A stretch of DNA of 64,000 nucleotides from the NCBI GenBank assembly GCA_037074765.1, contig JBAMDO010000015.1:310001-374000 (forward strand), read 5' to 3'. The notes under the pieces were generated by a model. That model worked only from the letters and a program-made list of their open reading frames with translations. It made no database searches and was not told the origin of the DNA. The position numbers and the translations under genes were made by a program. This document shows positions 12,123 through 31,993 of the stretch, one piece after another; within the stretch, counting starts at the first letter, position 1; each line of letters begins with the position of its first letter. Origin of the DNA: Mansonella perstans. Taxonomy: Eukaryota; Nematoda; Chromadorea; Rhabditida; Onchocercidae.

Positions 12123-13507
12123 TTACACCAAAGTCCGCATTAAATGATAACAATTCCATTCATATGGCAATGATACAGTGATAATGACACAAACTGCGAA
12201 GACAAGAAGAAGAGGTGGAAGACTTGCTCTTGAAATTAACATAATCAATAGGATGATGATCATGCATAGCAACCAAAAAATCTGAAATTCTAGAAGTGAA
12301 ACTTCATTTATTCGTATGAAATTGTTGACATATTTCGTCTGTATTATAGAAGCGGGAAATAAATCTAACATAGCATTATCTCAAATAAATTTGCAAAGCA
12401 GTTAAAACTTGGATAAATAAACATCCAATTTATTACACTAAAGACTAGGATGAGGATCTGACGTGTATAACTACGGACTGGAAAAATATACCGAAAAAAC
12501 GATGTGCGGTAAGAGAAGGAGCGGTAAATTGGCGAATAATCCAGTGAGTAAAATAAGTGTACATAGGATCCAACAAAGTGTAAGCGACCAAATTATGGTT
12601 ACCACCAAACTGGAAAACGAATAACTTGTCATGTTTAACTTGTCAACTGCAAAAGTGGTCCAAGAAATCCTATCAATTGCATGATATTTCAGAAAGCATA
12701 GAATTTTAGTTTCTTGATATTTGAAAATCTCATTTAGAATTTGTGAGAATCTTTTGCAAAAAGCGATTCATGTCTTAAAAAATGCATCTTCTTTTTTTTA
12801 AAAGTTTAAAATCCGCAGATTTCTTTTATTAATGCAGCAACGATTTTTAAAATAGAAAAGCATGCAGTTTTTATCATGACTTAATACAGATATTGCCAAG
12901 TATTATGCCTTCAAATAGAGAAAGGATTAGGAATTAAATAGAATTCTTATTTAAAGGGTTCAAGAGCAAAACAAAATAAATGTTTTCTGAACGAGTGATC
13001 CACGCGAGAAAACAACTTACCGACTTTCTACGTCGTAAAAATCATGAAAATTGCGGTGAATTAAAATGGCATTTTCAATGAAATGGCTAATTGCAAGCAT
13101 TAGTTGCACGACAGCTAATATGGAAACAGCCTTCTTTGATGGAAAATATTTTGGCACCAAATTCGAAGATAATGATTCTTTTTGTTTTCTGTCCTCCTTC
13201 CAATGTTCTGGCTGATTTCCATCCATCTTAATTAGATCGTCTACCACACAAGGACATGATTTTGAAGCTGATTTATGTCTCTAACAAAGACAAAAAAACT
13301 TAATTGCAAATTTAACACGCAAAGTCTACAGTAAATCCAGCACATTTGATTTTTTCATAAACTAAAGCCACTTGGATTTTTCCGATTTCTTGCTTTGACT
13401 TTTGCATTAGCTTCTTTTGTTAGTAGATACTATTAGTTATCATTAGAACTTATTGCGTCCTACATTTCCTTACTGAAATCTGCCCACAAAATGCCAGCGA
13501 TCCGACC
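12123..13507 (-). CDS. Small multi-pass membrane protein, 5' end unresolved
   Basis: Exons read on the - strand: a possible 5' exon about 13473-13507, then 13021-13280, 12492-12609 and 12123-12281 with a TAA stop. The last three join with consistent phases and clean GT/AG sites. The joined part is about 179 aa. A hydrophilic N-terminal segment (DGNQPEHWKEDRKQKE) is followed by hydrophobic spans SILAVVQLMLAISHF, LVVTIIWSLTLCWILCTLIL, IFWLLCMIIILLIMLI and LLLVFAVCVIITVSL, which suggests four membrane passes. The tail is EWNCYHLMRTLV. The phase-derived frame of exon 12492-12609 is exactly the hydrophobic one, which supports the model. I do not recognise the family. Four-span nematode proteins of the tetraspan or LAPTM type look similar in layout. 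No in-frame ATG was found upstream, so at least one exon is missing. Confidence 0.6.
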
Positions 13508-15488
13508 ACTGAAATAAAAAATAAATGGACAGCTGGAACAGATGAGTAAAGAGAACTGTTCCGTCAGCAGTGTTATTTACATCGGAAATCTAATATTATA
13601 ATTGTTTAAATTTCGTTTTGTTTAAATTTCATTGTTTAAATTTCCAAATTGAATTTCGACTATAAACTTTCTAGTATTTGTAGTTCGCTTGTTTAGATAA
13701 CTGAAAATAGAACTGCCATAATCTAAACTTTTTTTCTCAATTTTCCATTTCAAAAGTGTGTGGAACGATATGACGCATTGATTTTCATTGTTCTCTACTC
13801 TTTACTGCAAACTGCAATCTGCACTGTTCGTATCATCTGGCTCGGCTTATTACTGAAGACCAAATAAATGTTGAAATTTAATTTGGATGAAATTGATTGA
13901 TGATTCTATTTCGTTTCATCAAACTTCGAAAAAAAATAGATAGTTCTATCTCATATTTACAGCACTTAAAGCTTTATTCTTTTCACGTGGACTTAGAATA
14001 TTGTATTTATAATCTCCGACTTCAAGTTGAAAGTGTCTTTTCAACACATTCTGACATGCATGTTTCCTTTACAAAACTTTAATTTATATTGTTTTGCTGG
14101 TTTTTTTCAAAGCCTTTTTTTGCTTATTCCGCTCAGTCAGAAAAACGATCATTTATTTCACAATCGCCACAATATTGCAAAAAAAGTCTGAAACGACTTT
14201 TGCAAAAATTTGATATTTCCATTTCGAATGCGCATAACAATCATCTAATTTATCATTCTATTTTTCAATGATTCAGTTAAATTTTTGCTACAAAGTTAAA
14301 TTGCTTGTTTAAGTCAAAGCAGTCAGTGTTGAAACAGATGCAGGTCTGGTTTAAAAAGTTCTCTCCAGCTTTCAAGAATAAATGTATTTTACTAATTTTT
14401 GAATAATCTCATATTTTGGAATCAGTTTCAAAGACTGAAATAGTGAATAACTATAATGCAAAGTATTCCTAGTTTTTGAATAATTAAGTAGTGCGTGATA
14501 CAAAAACTTTAATACAAAGTAATTATTCTAGTACTGACCGCAGATATCTACACTACTGGGAATAACAAATATCATTATGGCCAATGGCGAAAGAATGGTA
14601 TTCATCAATTCGGAACTCAACTCTTTTCCCTTCTCCTCCCTACAGATTTTTTCACTGACCGGATTCATCAATATCTATAAGCATTGACCAATACATTCAG
14701 TATGAGCAGAGACTTAAATATGGATGTAAAAAAAAATTTAATGGTGAACCTGAATTATTCCGAACAAAACAGGTGAATGGTGTGGAACATAAATTCTAAG
14801 ATCGTGGCTTATAAGATAATCATTGACTATTCAGTAATCATGAAAAATTAAAAATGAGACAGAAATGAGAAAATGCAAAATCAAATTTGTCAAAAATTGC
14901 TAGATTAGGAAAATTACAAAGTAAACAAACAGAGCAGCCCAATGAAAATATTCCATTAATACAATGCAGCGAGAAAAAATTTGTCCAAATTTCAGAAAAT
15001 TCTAAAATCCAATAATTTAATTTCAGCCCGAACTGTTTCTGACAAAATTATTACTTAATTTATGGTTCTCTTATTCATTTATGTGAAAGACATAAATTCA
15101 TGATTCGGACAAAACGGAGCACAATTGCCATAATCCCTGGAATTAATGATGTTAAAGAAAGCCCATTTTGAATTACGAATGCTATTGCTTGTTTTTGCAG
15201 TGCTATTCTTGCAAAGACCTTTCATCAGTTTTACAGCCGAAACAATCAATAATTAAATCCTAATGAAGGTCGACTTTCCCCCCATCAAGATCTGAGGAAA
15301 CAAAAAAAAAAAAAAAATGAATGTAGTAATGTAAAGTCACATAAAATTGCAAAAAAGGCTGACAAAAATTAAAAGGAATAAACAATACGATTATAATCAT
15401 TTGTAAATATATGATAAGATATAACAATAACTACTGAGTAAAAAATAGTGATTAAAAAATATAGATTAAAATTAAAACTATATCGGAA
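13508..15488. other. Intergenic spacer, nothing recognised
   Basis: About 2 kb of AT-rich DNA lies between the - strand membrane-protein gene and the 3' end of the - strand KDM4 gene. It probably includes the missing 5' exon and promoter of the membrane gene. Short open frames at 13897-14082 and 14089-14271 have random AT-rich composition and no splice context. A 15-base A tract lies near 15302. Confidence 0.5.
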
Positions 15489-23634
<8,146 letters not shown>

Positions 23635-24609
23635 AATTTACGACGTCGTATAATACTGAAATTTAATAAAAATTCTTAACTCAAAGTCAACTTTGAAATG
23701 TTTCATCCTGCATTTCCTCAGCAAACCGAGTTCTTGATCTTAAATAACGACAAAATTACATGCAATTGTTCAGTTCAATCAACTAAAATAATAAGGATAG
23801 TTGTAGCTTGGATTGTACGGTAATTGTCAACTAAAACTTTTTGTGTTTCTGGAAATTTCAAATGAAATTCCATGAAAGCAAGCAAAAAGAAAGTCCGGTA
23901 GATCGTGAATCTTATTCACAGATTAATCTGTAAGATATTTACAATATGCAGCACTAATCTGCTACAAATGCATAATTCTTCCAGTTTATTGCCATGACCA
24001 TATGATGCATTAATGCAATAAACTTTGCTCACTGGATTTCAATAAATTTTACTTTTTAAAACTTTAGCATTACAATCAGTTTGGCGGCTCTTTACATCTT
24101 CCGTTGAACATCTTCTGTATATGGGATATTATTCTCAGACCTTTGAACTATTCTCTAATAAAACTTATATCTCAACATATGCTATGAATAGTGATTTCTT
24201 TCTTTTACAAATGCATTTGACAAATTTGAAATATCTATTTTTCGAAAGATTTTAGACGACAGAGCATAACTCTATATAATGGAGCGCCCTTTTTTATTAA
24301 AGCTTAGAGATGCAAAAAATAAGTCGTCGATTTTTAAATTTTTCTTAAGAAAAAGGTAAAAAACTATCAGCAATAAACAGAAGTAGCAAATGAGGCTTTT
24401 CAACCGTGTAATTTCTCATTAATTTACTGTTTTCAGATTTGTTCATTCAAATTTATTATTTTATTATAAATTGGTATAAAGTTTTCTAGCAAGTTAAGTG
24501 CTGAAAATGTGAAAGCATTGAACAAATATGAATTCAACGAGTAAAAAGAGCAGAAGTGATTATTCTAGAAATAACCTTTGTTAGGTCAAAATAAAAATAG
24601 CAGATGTTC

Positions 24610-24646
<37 letters not shown>

Positions 24647-26002
24647 TTCGGAAAATATAACGAGGAAAGAGTTCTTTACCACCAATACTATCAGAAGATA
24701 ATCATTTAAAGTAAGTAATAGTGCAAAGGAGAACAAACCAATCAAATTAACTCAAAATATGAATTTAATTTGATTGTATTGTATTGTTGAGTAAGAGAGC
24801 AAAGTTAGCGTTAAAAGTTAAATGGAACAAAATGAAATTAGCACAAAATGCGTTAATTCCGAAACTGCAAATAATCAAAAAACACAGATATATTTTCAAA
24901 AAGTCATATTAAATACTCGGAAGTATTTCAGCTACTTTTCTCGTCTAAAAAAGCTTACAATTTAAAAACATAATTTCGAAAATTTTTTTTTAACAATACA
25001 TTTTTATAGCTGCAAACATATTACAGTAAATAAAAAGAAAAGCTAATTTTAGGAGAAATGAAAAAACTTCTTGCTATGAGAATTATACATATATCAAAAC
25101 TTTTTGTTACAATGAATTTGAAAAATAGCATTAAACATTGCCAATGTTGTTGTCTAATCAAAGTTAAATGCCAAGAGAAGTTGAAAGTTGAAAGGTGAAA
25201 GGTGAAATAATGAAATGAAAAGTCGAGTATCTTCACATTCATAATACTTATAACTGAAAAAAAAAAAGAAAAAACAGCATTCCAATGACGAAAAGTGTAT
25301 GGATGAATAGCTAATCATCATAATATTCTGCTCAATTAGAGAATTTAAATAATTCAATCAATGAATGAGATATTCTATCGAATAAAAAATTTAATGAAAA
25401 AAATGATAACAAATGCTTTCAAAAATGATTTGCCATTCTCGAAAAATCTAACCTTATGTCTCTCATTTAATGAATTGTGTAATTTGGAGACCACATTTTA
25501 TGGCCAAGTACCCAGAACCCAGAACCCAGCACCCAACTACCCAAAACACAAAACCCACATACACAGTTTGGAACGACCACCTACAGAGAGTGCCGTAAGT
25601 TGTACGGTCAGTTGAATTCTATCAATCTTCTAAGACACATGCATTGCTCGCTATGCAATCACATTGTCCTCATTGATAGAGTCATTGGATTTCTAAATAC
25701 CACAATTACTAATTACATTAAAAATTTCGCAAAATGGTTTAATTGATCGATTTAAATTCATTTGTTTCGATTTTGCTCTAATCTCTCAAGAGTTACAGGA
25801 GGTTATTTTATTATTAATTGACCTTTTGACCCTGTTCGTTCGAATGTTGAAGCAATATCAAGTAACAGCAAAAAAAAACAGCAGTAATCAATAAAATATG
25901 TATTACTACAACAAAACTTATAAATAACAATAGTTAAATGTGAGCAAATTCTCCCAAAGACATATTCAATGAAAAACAAATCACAAAATACGACATTTAT
26001 TT
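23635..26002. other. Intergenic region upstream of jmjd-2
   Basis: This 2.4-kb stretch separates the jmjd-2 start codon from the 3' end of the TRMT10C-like gene (both - strand). It should hold the jmjd-2 promoter. Visible features are an A tract of about 30 bases (24613-24643) and a short CCCAGAA/CCCAACTA-type direct repeat at 25509-25560. No supported exon was found. Confidence 0.5.
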
Positions 26003-28984
26003 TCAATTATTTGCTTGCAGAGCATCTGTAACCATTTGGGATATTTCATTCGTCAATTCTTCATTTTTGAGCCTTGCCTGTGTAGTCATTGTTTTAGATA
26101 CATTGTCTTCTTGAGGAATAAAATACCGTCTAGAATATTCAAAACAACATAAAGCTAATTATGTAATAAAAATCATCCAGTTAGCAAGTGAAGAATGGAA
26201 ATGTTAGGAAAAAAAAAAACTGTCTGGAAGAGTCATTACTCAGAAACAAAGAAAAAAAGAAATTGCAATTAAGTTTTAGGTTGATTTTTTGAAATTTGGA
26301 AATTCTTTGACGGGAATTCCTTCCTTTTATAGCGACATTTTGCTTGAAAAAAGCCAAAATAACGACAAGTATTCATTCTTTAATGAAATAAATTTTATTA
26401 TAACCATAATACCTGGCAATACCATTCAATATAGCTGTATGCCAATCTCCGCCAGTTTGATAAGCTTCATGTAGAACCCGTACTACACTCGTAAAAGGAA
26501 GAAAGTGAAAGTCATAAAGTCTGCAAAGTCTTTGAAAGTTACAAGTTTCTTGGAATCTTGCAATCAACACAAAAATAAAGATAAAAAAAAATATTTTCTT
26601 CCCTGCTCTCAATGTTACACGTAATTACAAATTTTCTGTAGATTTGCAAGCTTAATAAATTACTCGATAATTTAGAATAATCGCTTGGAAGTGCTTTAAA
26701 AAAATGATATCTGCTTAGATTTAAAACTTTGCGTATAAGTTAATTAAAGTAACTAATTAAGACATACTTGAAATGCTCATTAAATGGTATACGTGCCGTA
26801 CGACAGCCACGTTTCCGAGCAGCACCAAGAGGTAACCGATTTTTACGTCCCAAACATATCACATAGACTTTGTCATTTAGCGGAGCTCGTATTATTTGCT
26901 GAGAATATCTGAAAATTATTCGTTAAAAAAAAAAAAAAAAATTATAATCGTACAAAAAACATTGGAATTTCTTTATGTTTTCCAAAAAATTCATATCCAT
27001 TTGAGCCCTAAGAGAAAAAAGAAATTAATAGATAACATGAAAAGATAACATAATCTACATATTTGCAACATGAATAATATAATCTGCATACTTGGAAACA
27101 TATACGATATCTTCTTTGTTGTACAGATCAACTACATCTTTGTCTGTGTACAATGGCATAACTGTTTGATGAGCATACTGAGTTTTCAGAGATCTAAAAC
27201 ATTTCTGATCTTTAAAATTTAGGAATTTCATTCAAATCTTTGGTAAAGACATAAAAATTTACTTTGTGACAGTTTTACAGTTCGGATTGTTTTCATCGTA
27301 GTTAACAATCGACAAATCAAATGGTTCTCGACGTCGAAGATTTTCCTGATATCAGCAATAAATATGCTTAAATAATATCACTTTCAAAATTATTAATTGT
27401 TTACTAAAACTGATATTCTTGTGTTTTCTTAAAACTCCACCATTTAAACTAGAAAATTTAGGAATTTCAACTACATTCCGAAAGTTTTCCTATTACAATA
27501 TTTAGAAAATTCACTTGTATAATATATTCCAATTGCGTAGCAAGGCGAGAGGAAAAGTCGTCAAATTTTTTAGCAATAAATTGACAGTCCAAAACAAGTC
27601 GTGGCTTTTCGTTTAGCCGTAAAGTTCTCCACACTGCTGCCCCTTCCATATGTTTAATTCCTGCAAACATTGGCATATCATTCATAATCAAAATTTCGGA
27701 TCACAACCTCATATTGATTTTAAGAGATCACAACTAGATTCCGACTATAGCTTCATCAGCTAATTGTTGAATTCTTTTCGCTAAAAACTGTACGAAGTAT
27801 AGAAATGCAGAATCTATTAGCATCAAAGATGAAAAATTTTCACTACTGTATCTTGCAAATGAAGAAAGTTAATGCAACCATCCTTTCCTTATCTGTAAAA
27901 TGAGCAAAGACCACAAATAAAATCCAAATCTATTCCAGAAACGAAGTCTCAACTTACTTCTTGCATTGCGTTCCAAATTGGAAATGATTAATTCATACAT
28001 TGTTGGACCATAGCCCATGGCACCAGCATCAAACTTTGCACGCTGTAAAAAAACAATAAAAAAATTAGGCAATTCAACAAAAAGAATTTGGAATAATATA
28101 ACAATGAGGATTCCAATCAAAAATTTCGGGTCACACCCAACTCGTCAATTCATTACATTTTCTTATTATTTCCATTTTTATTTTTATTTTTTATTTTCAA
28201 AATAGATTTCCTTTCTTTTACATAAACTTCCGACCTTTGCTTTATGCCTCAACATTTGCATTTTTAACCAAAACTACTCATTCCTTTCTTCTCATCTTTA
28301 GTTTTCTCCAACTCATTCCTTCATATACTTTTCACTGCAAGACAAAAGTACAATCTATTTTACTATCCGAAACTTATCAATTTCAGCACAAAATACCTGA
28401 AAATTGAGTAATGCATTCCGTGACTCTAAGATGGCCTTCTTTTTAGCGTCACGTAATTCGTCACGAAAAACGTGTTTCGCATATGCTCGTAAATACGCTA
28501 CTCGATCTTCTGTTTTCTCGATTGTCATTAATTTTTCCCATTGCTTATCATGCAGAACAGAAGGTGGATGTGGCATCATCCATTCTATTATCTAACATGA
28601 AATTTAAATAAATAATATTTTTTTGTTATTTCATGAAAAATTTTTGATTAATGAAGAGAAAAACGAAAAAGAGGAAAAAATTAATGTTTAAAAATAAAAT
28701 TACTTCAATTTCTGCCATTATTTTATCAATCAATTGACGAGAATTTGCGTCCAATGAGGATAAAAATTCTGCTGATGGTCTTAGTTTTGCTTTTCTTTCA
28801 TCTTCCAGCATATCGGTACTGATTGTTTCAGTAGAAAATGCTCTATCATCGCGAACATAAGTAGAGCAAGACGGAGAGAGAATACTAAAATTTGTAAAAA
28901 TGCAAAAATTAAATTAAATATTTTGCGAAAAAAAAAAGCATGCCTATACCAAAATGCCTTAATATTTGAGGACAATGTGAACAT
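26003..28984 (-). CDS. TRMT10C: TRMT10C/MRPP1-like mitochondrial tRNA methyltransferase (400 aa)
   Basis: Exons in order: 28950-28984, 28704-28884, 28397-28591, 27958-28042, 27515-27660, 27263-27345, 27092-27193, 26768-26908, 26413-26520 and 26003-26129. They sum to 1203 nt, all in phase. The 400-aa length matches human MRPP1 (about 403 aa). The SPOUT-type methyltransferase part reads KPRLVLDCQFIAKKFDDFSS, then NKEDIVYVSKYSQQIIRAPL, DKVYVICLGRKNRLPLGAAR and LHEAYQTGGDWHTAI, which matches the TRM10 pattern. The N-terminus (MFTLSSNIKAFCILSPSCST) looks like a mitochondrial presequence. In animals this protein is the RNA-binding subunit of mitochondrial RNase P and a tRNA position-9 methyltransferase. 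At the place where the family has its catalytic aspartate (GGxVDK) this protein reads CLGRKN. An alternative ATG at 29107 splices out of phase. A TRMT10A/B assignment is less likely because of length and presequence. Confidence 0.9.
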
Positions 28985-30112
28985 TTCTGAAGCATTAAAA
29001 CTTTCCTACTAAAAGACTTTCAGATAAAGTAATTAGTATGGATATTTGTAGAAAAAATGTAAATGATATATTACCGCTGAATGAATCCCAATCGCAAAGT
29101 TTGACATTTTTTTTCGAGTGAGAAAATTTGACGACAAAATTTATTCATTCCTGAAAAAAGTAACATCCGTACGAAAAGCATTAAGAATCTATTGTACCAT
29201 ACAAGGCCATTCAAGGTTAGCCCAGCCTAATAATTCATATAAAGAGCCAAGTAGAGCCTCAGTTTCTACTCTGCCATTCGCTGCAATGACCTTTCATTGT
29301 ACCTTTTAGCAATCTCTATTGTGTCTTCATTTAGCGTACTATTTTTTGTTTTCGTTATCTGTCGTGATGGCCTAAAGTTAGTTGGTATAGGTTATTGATA
29401 TAGATAATATATCACAGATAGCCTTTCTATGGGCAAGAGACCAAGGACTTCTACGCTACCAAGGATTCTGCGCTACCAAGGACTTCTGTGCTACTAAGGA
29501 CTTCTACGCTACCAAAGACTTCTGCGTTACCAAGGATTCTACGCTACCAAGGACTTCTACGCTACCAAGGTCAAAGGTTTGAGAATGATATCCCATATAC
29601 AGAAGATTAGTGCTTAGTGCTTATAGCAGATTAGTGCTGCATATTGTAAACATCTTACAGATTAAATTTTTATATTTTTACACTTTTCATAGAATAATAT
29701 CAATTACTAAATGTGAACTAATATTTAAATAGTAAGCTGCAGTAAATATTCTGCGTCCACAAGCATATGTTTGTCTCTGATAAAAGGCATATTTCCCTTA
29801 AAATTTAACTTTTTCAAAATGTGGAAATTCTTTTATTTATTAAATGTATAATTTGGGATAGTTATGATTTGATGTATGATTTGTTAAAACTGCCTCATAT
29901 TTCAGGATACCATACCGCTTTATACTTATGGAATATTTTGTGAGATTTTGGCTTTTTTCTTTTTTAGAAATGAATGATTAATCTAATCAGGTATTACGTG
30001 CAACCTGTCAGTATTGTCTGTGCATTACAGTACACTGATATATTGAATGACTTTGTGTTGTTTTAGATCAGATTGGATCAGATCTGAAAAAGTATTACAA
30101 GTGTGAAAAGAG
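28985..30112. promoter_or_regulatory. Divergent promoter region between the TRMT10C-like gene and EBP2
   Basis: The two genes start on opposite strands 1.13 kb apart, so this spacer should carry both promoters. It contains the minisatellite at 29441-29570. A TTTTAG acceptor-like site ending at 30066, just before the EBP2 ATG at 30113, could be a spliced-leader addition site. I see no coding exon. Confidence 0.45.
29441..29570. repeat. Minisatellite of 17-18 bp units (about 7 copies)
   Basis: About seven imperfect tandem copies of CCAAGGACTTCTACGCTA. Two copies have a 1-base deletion (17 bp: CCAAGGATTC...). The array sits in the spacer between the divergent TRMT10C-like and EBP2 genes and has no splice sites or frame relation to either. 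Confidence 0.9.
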
Positions 30113-31993
30113 ATGGAAATGGATACGATAGAAAGCAATGTAAATGGTAACATCGTATCTGATGTTGAATCCGAAGATGAAAGCAACAGTTCCGTTGCAG
30201 AGGTATTGTTTTATCGATGTAAAGCTTGAGTGAAGAATGCTAATAAGTGTTTGTATAGTTGATAAGATTTAACTTAGTTCCTGTAAAATTATTTCTTTCA
30301 TTAAATAGAAGTTGTTATGTCTTTAAAATCCGGTTACCAAAATTTAGTTCGTTCTTTATTTTCAATCATTTTTAAAATATAATGTTTTGAAGCTTAGTGG
30401 TAAGAATTAGCTCTGCACTACTCTTTCTATGATGCTTGATTGCAGCTGCAAATTGCATTTCAAGAAGGTCTACTGAAGACTGATAAGCTGAATTATGTTG
30501 TGGAAAAGAAGAGACCTTTCATAAATAAAAAAGTATGTTATTTTATTCATCAAGTTAAGTCACCTTTATGAGAATTGTTTGTTTTTTTAAAATCATTTTA
30601 GAAAAGTTTTTTCAAAGTCACTTTTTAAATCATGATTTGTTATATCTTGCACAGTTTTCTGTTTGAAGGCTGAATTGGTGGATAAAGCTAAGAAGTTCAA
30701 GAAAAATTTGACTTGGCTGGAAACGCTAGATGTGGCAGTAAATAATGATTCCATGGATGGGAAAGTACTCAACGATGATTTCGAGCGGGAAATAATTTTG
30801 TAAGTTATTTTGTAATATTTTCTGCATTTTGTAAGAAAAATTTGTCACAGACAATTAGTTTTAGTTACAAGCAGGCCGAAAAAGCGGCACAGATAGCGAT
30901 ATTTCGATTGCGTGAAATGGGTGTAAAGATTTTTCGACCCGCGGATTATTATGCTGAAATGGTGAAAAGCGACCAACATATGCAAAAGGCGAGCTTATAT
31001 TTTCTTTTGAATTATTATTGATTTTTTATTTGAATTAATGAAGTTATATTTAGCGAGGAATGGCTAGTACAGTTGCTAATTCTCTAGAATTATTGTTGTT
31101 GATATTCCTTAATGTTGCAAATAATTGTTGTAAATACTTTTTATATTATCATTCTCGTATCATCTTATTTGTAGATTAGGCAGCGTATGGCAGAAATTGA
31201 AGAAAGCAAACAGAAGTTGGAAGCAATTCGTAGAATCCGTGAAGAAAAGAAGTTCGCAGCTAAAGTGCAGAAAAATGTTAGGTTTTTGATCAGTTGTTTC
31301 ATAGCTGAAATTGTAAGTGGACTCATAGTTAGTTCGTTCGTGCTTTACAATAAAATCCATTACATTTTATTTAGACAATGGAAAGAAAACAGAGTGAAAA
31401 AAAGATTTTGGCAGAAGCAGTAAAGAAACATCGGAAGGGCGTCAAGTCACATTTAGATGCCATACTCAACAATGCACAGAGAATTCAAGATACTGAGGTT
31501 TTTTTTTTCCCCATTATTAATATTATTAATTGCAAATGAGTATGCACTGCATAAAGTTGGGTTATCATTTAAATTCGGACTTGTACAAAAAAGTTTCAAG
31601 TTTTGTGTTTTGCGGTAGAGAAAGGGATTTTCAGATTGAAATGAAAGAGCCACAGAAAGGAATGATGCGCGGGAAGAATAGAAAATTACGTCGAGCGGCC
31701 CGGGATAAAAAGTTTGGCTTCGGCGGACAGAAGAAAAGGTCTAAGCAAAATGATAAAAAAAGGTGAATTCTTTAAAACATTTTTGGTTTTTTTGTGTTTC
31801 TATTTCAACAAAACCGTAAATGAGTGGAAGCAGTTGTTTTAAGATGAAGTTACTGATTTCTTTAAATTTGCACATAATTTTTTTTAGCTTCGAAGAAATG
31901 GCGACACCTGGAAATCTAGCGCATAAGCTCAAAAAACGTCATTTTGGCTCAAATAAGTTGAGAAATAACGCAAAGCGAAGAAAGAAACAATAA
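30113..31993 (+). CDS. EBNA1BP2: rRNA-processing protein EBP2 (EBNA1BP2 family, 296 aa)
   Basis: This is a nucleolar assembly factor for the 60S ribosomal subunit. Exons: 30113-30202, 30446-30532, 30669-30799, 30865-30988, 31175-31276, 31375-31497, 31635-31762 and 31888-31993. They sum to 891 nt, all in phase. Family signatures: LQIAFQEGLLKTDKLNYVVE; the DDFEREIIFYKQAEKAA block; RPADYYAEMVKSDQHMQKIR, which spans an exon junction; and the basic tail RRAARDKKFGFGGQKKRSKQ. The length matches the human protein (about 306 aa). An acidic Ser-rich N-terminus and a Lys/Arg-rich C-terminus are as expected. The intron after 30988 must begin with GC, because homology fixes the junction at MQK/IRQ. Trans-splicing to an SL at 30066 is possible. 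Confidence 0.97.

Noticed and set aside
29070..29107. ATG at 29107 (MSNFAIGIHSA) as the TRMT10C-like start, with a GTAATA donor
   Set aside because: It would join exon 28704-28884 out of phase. The ATG at 28984 joins in phase and gives a presequence-like N-terminus; the upstream site may be in the leader.
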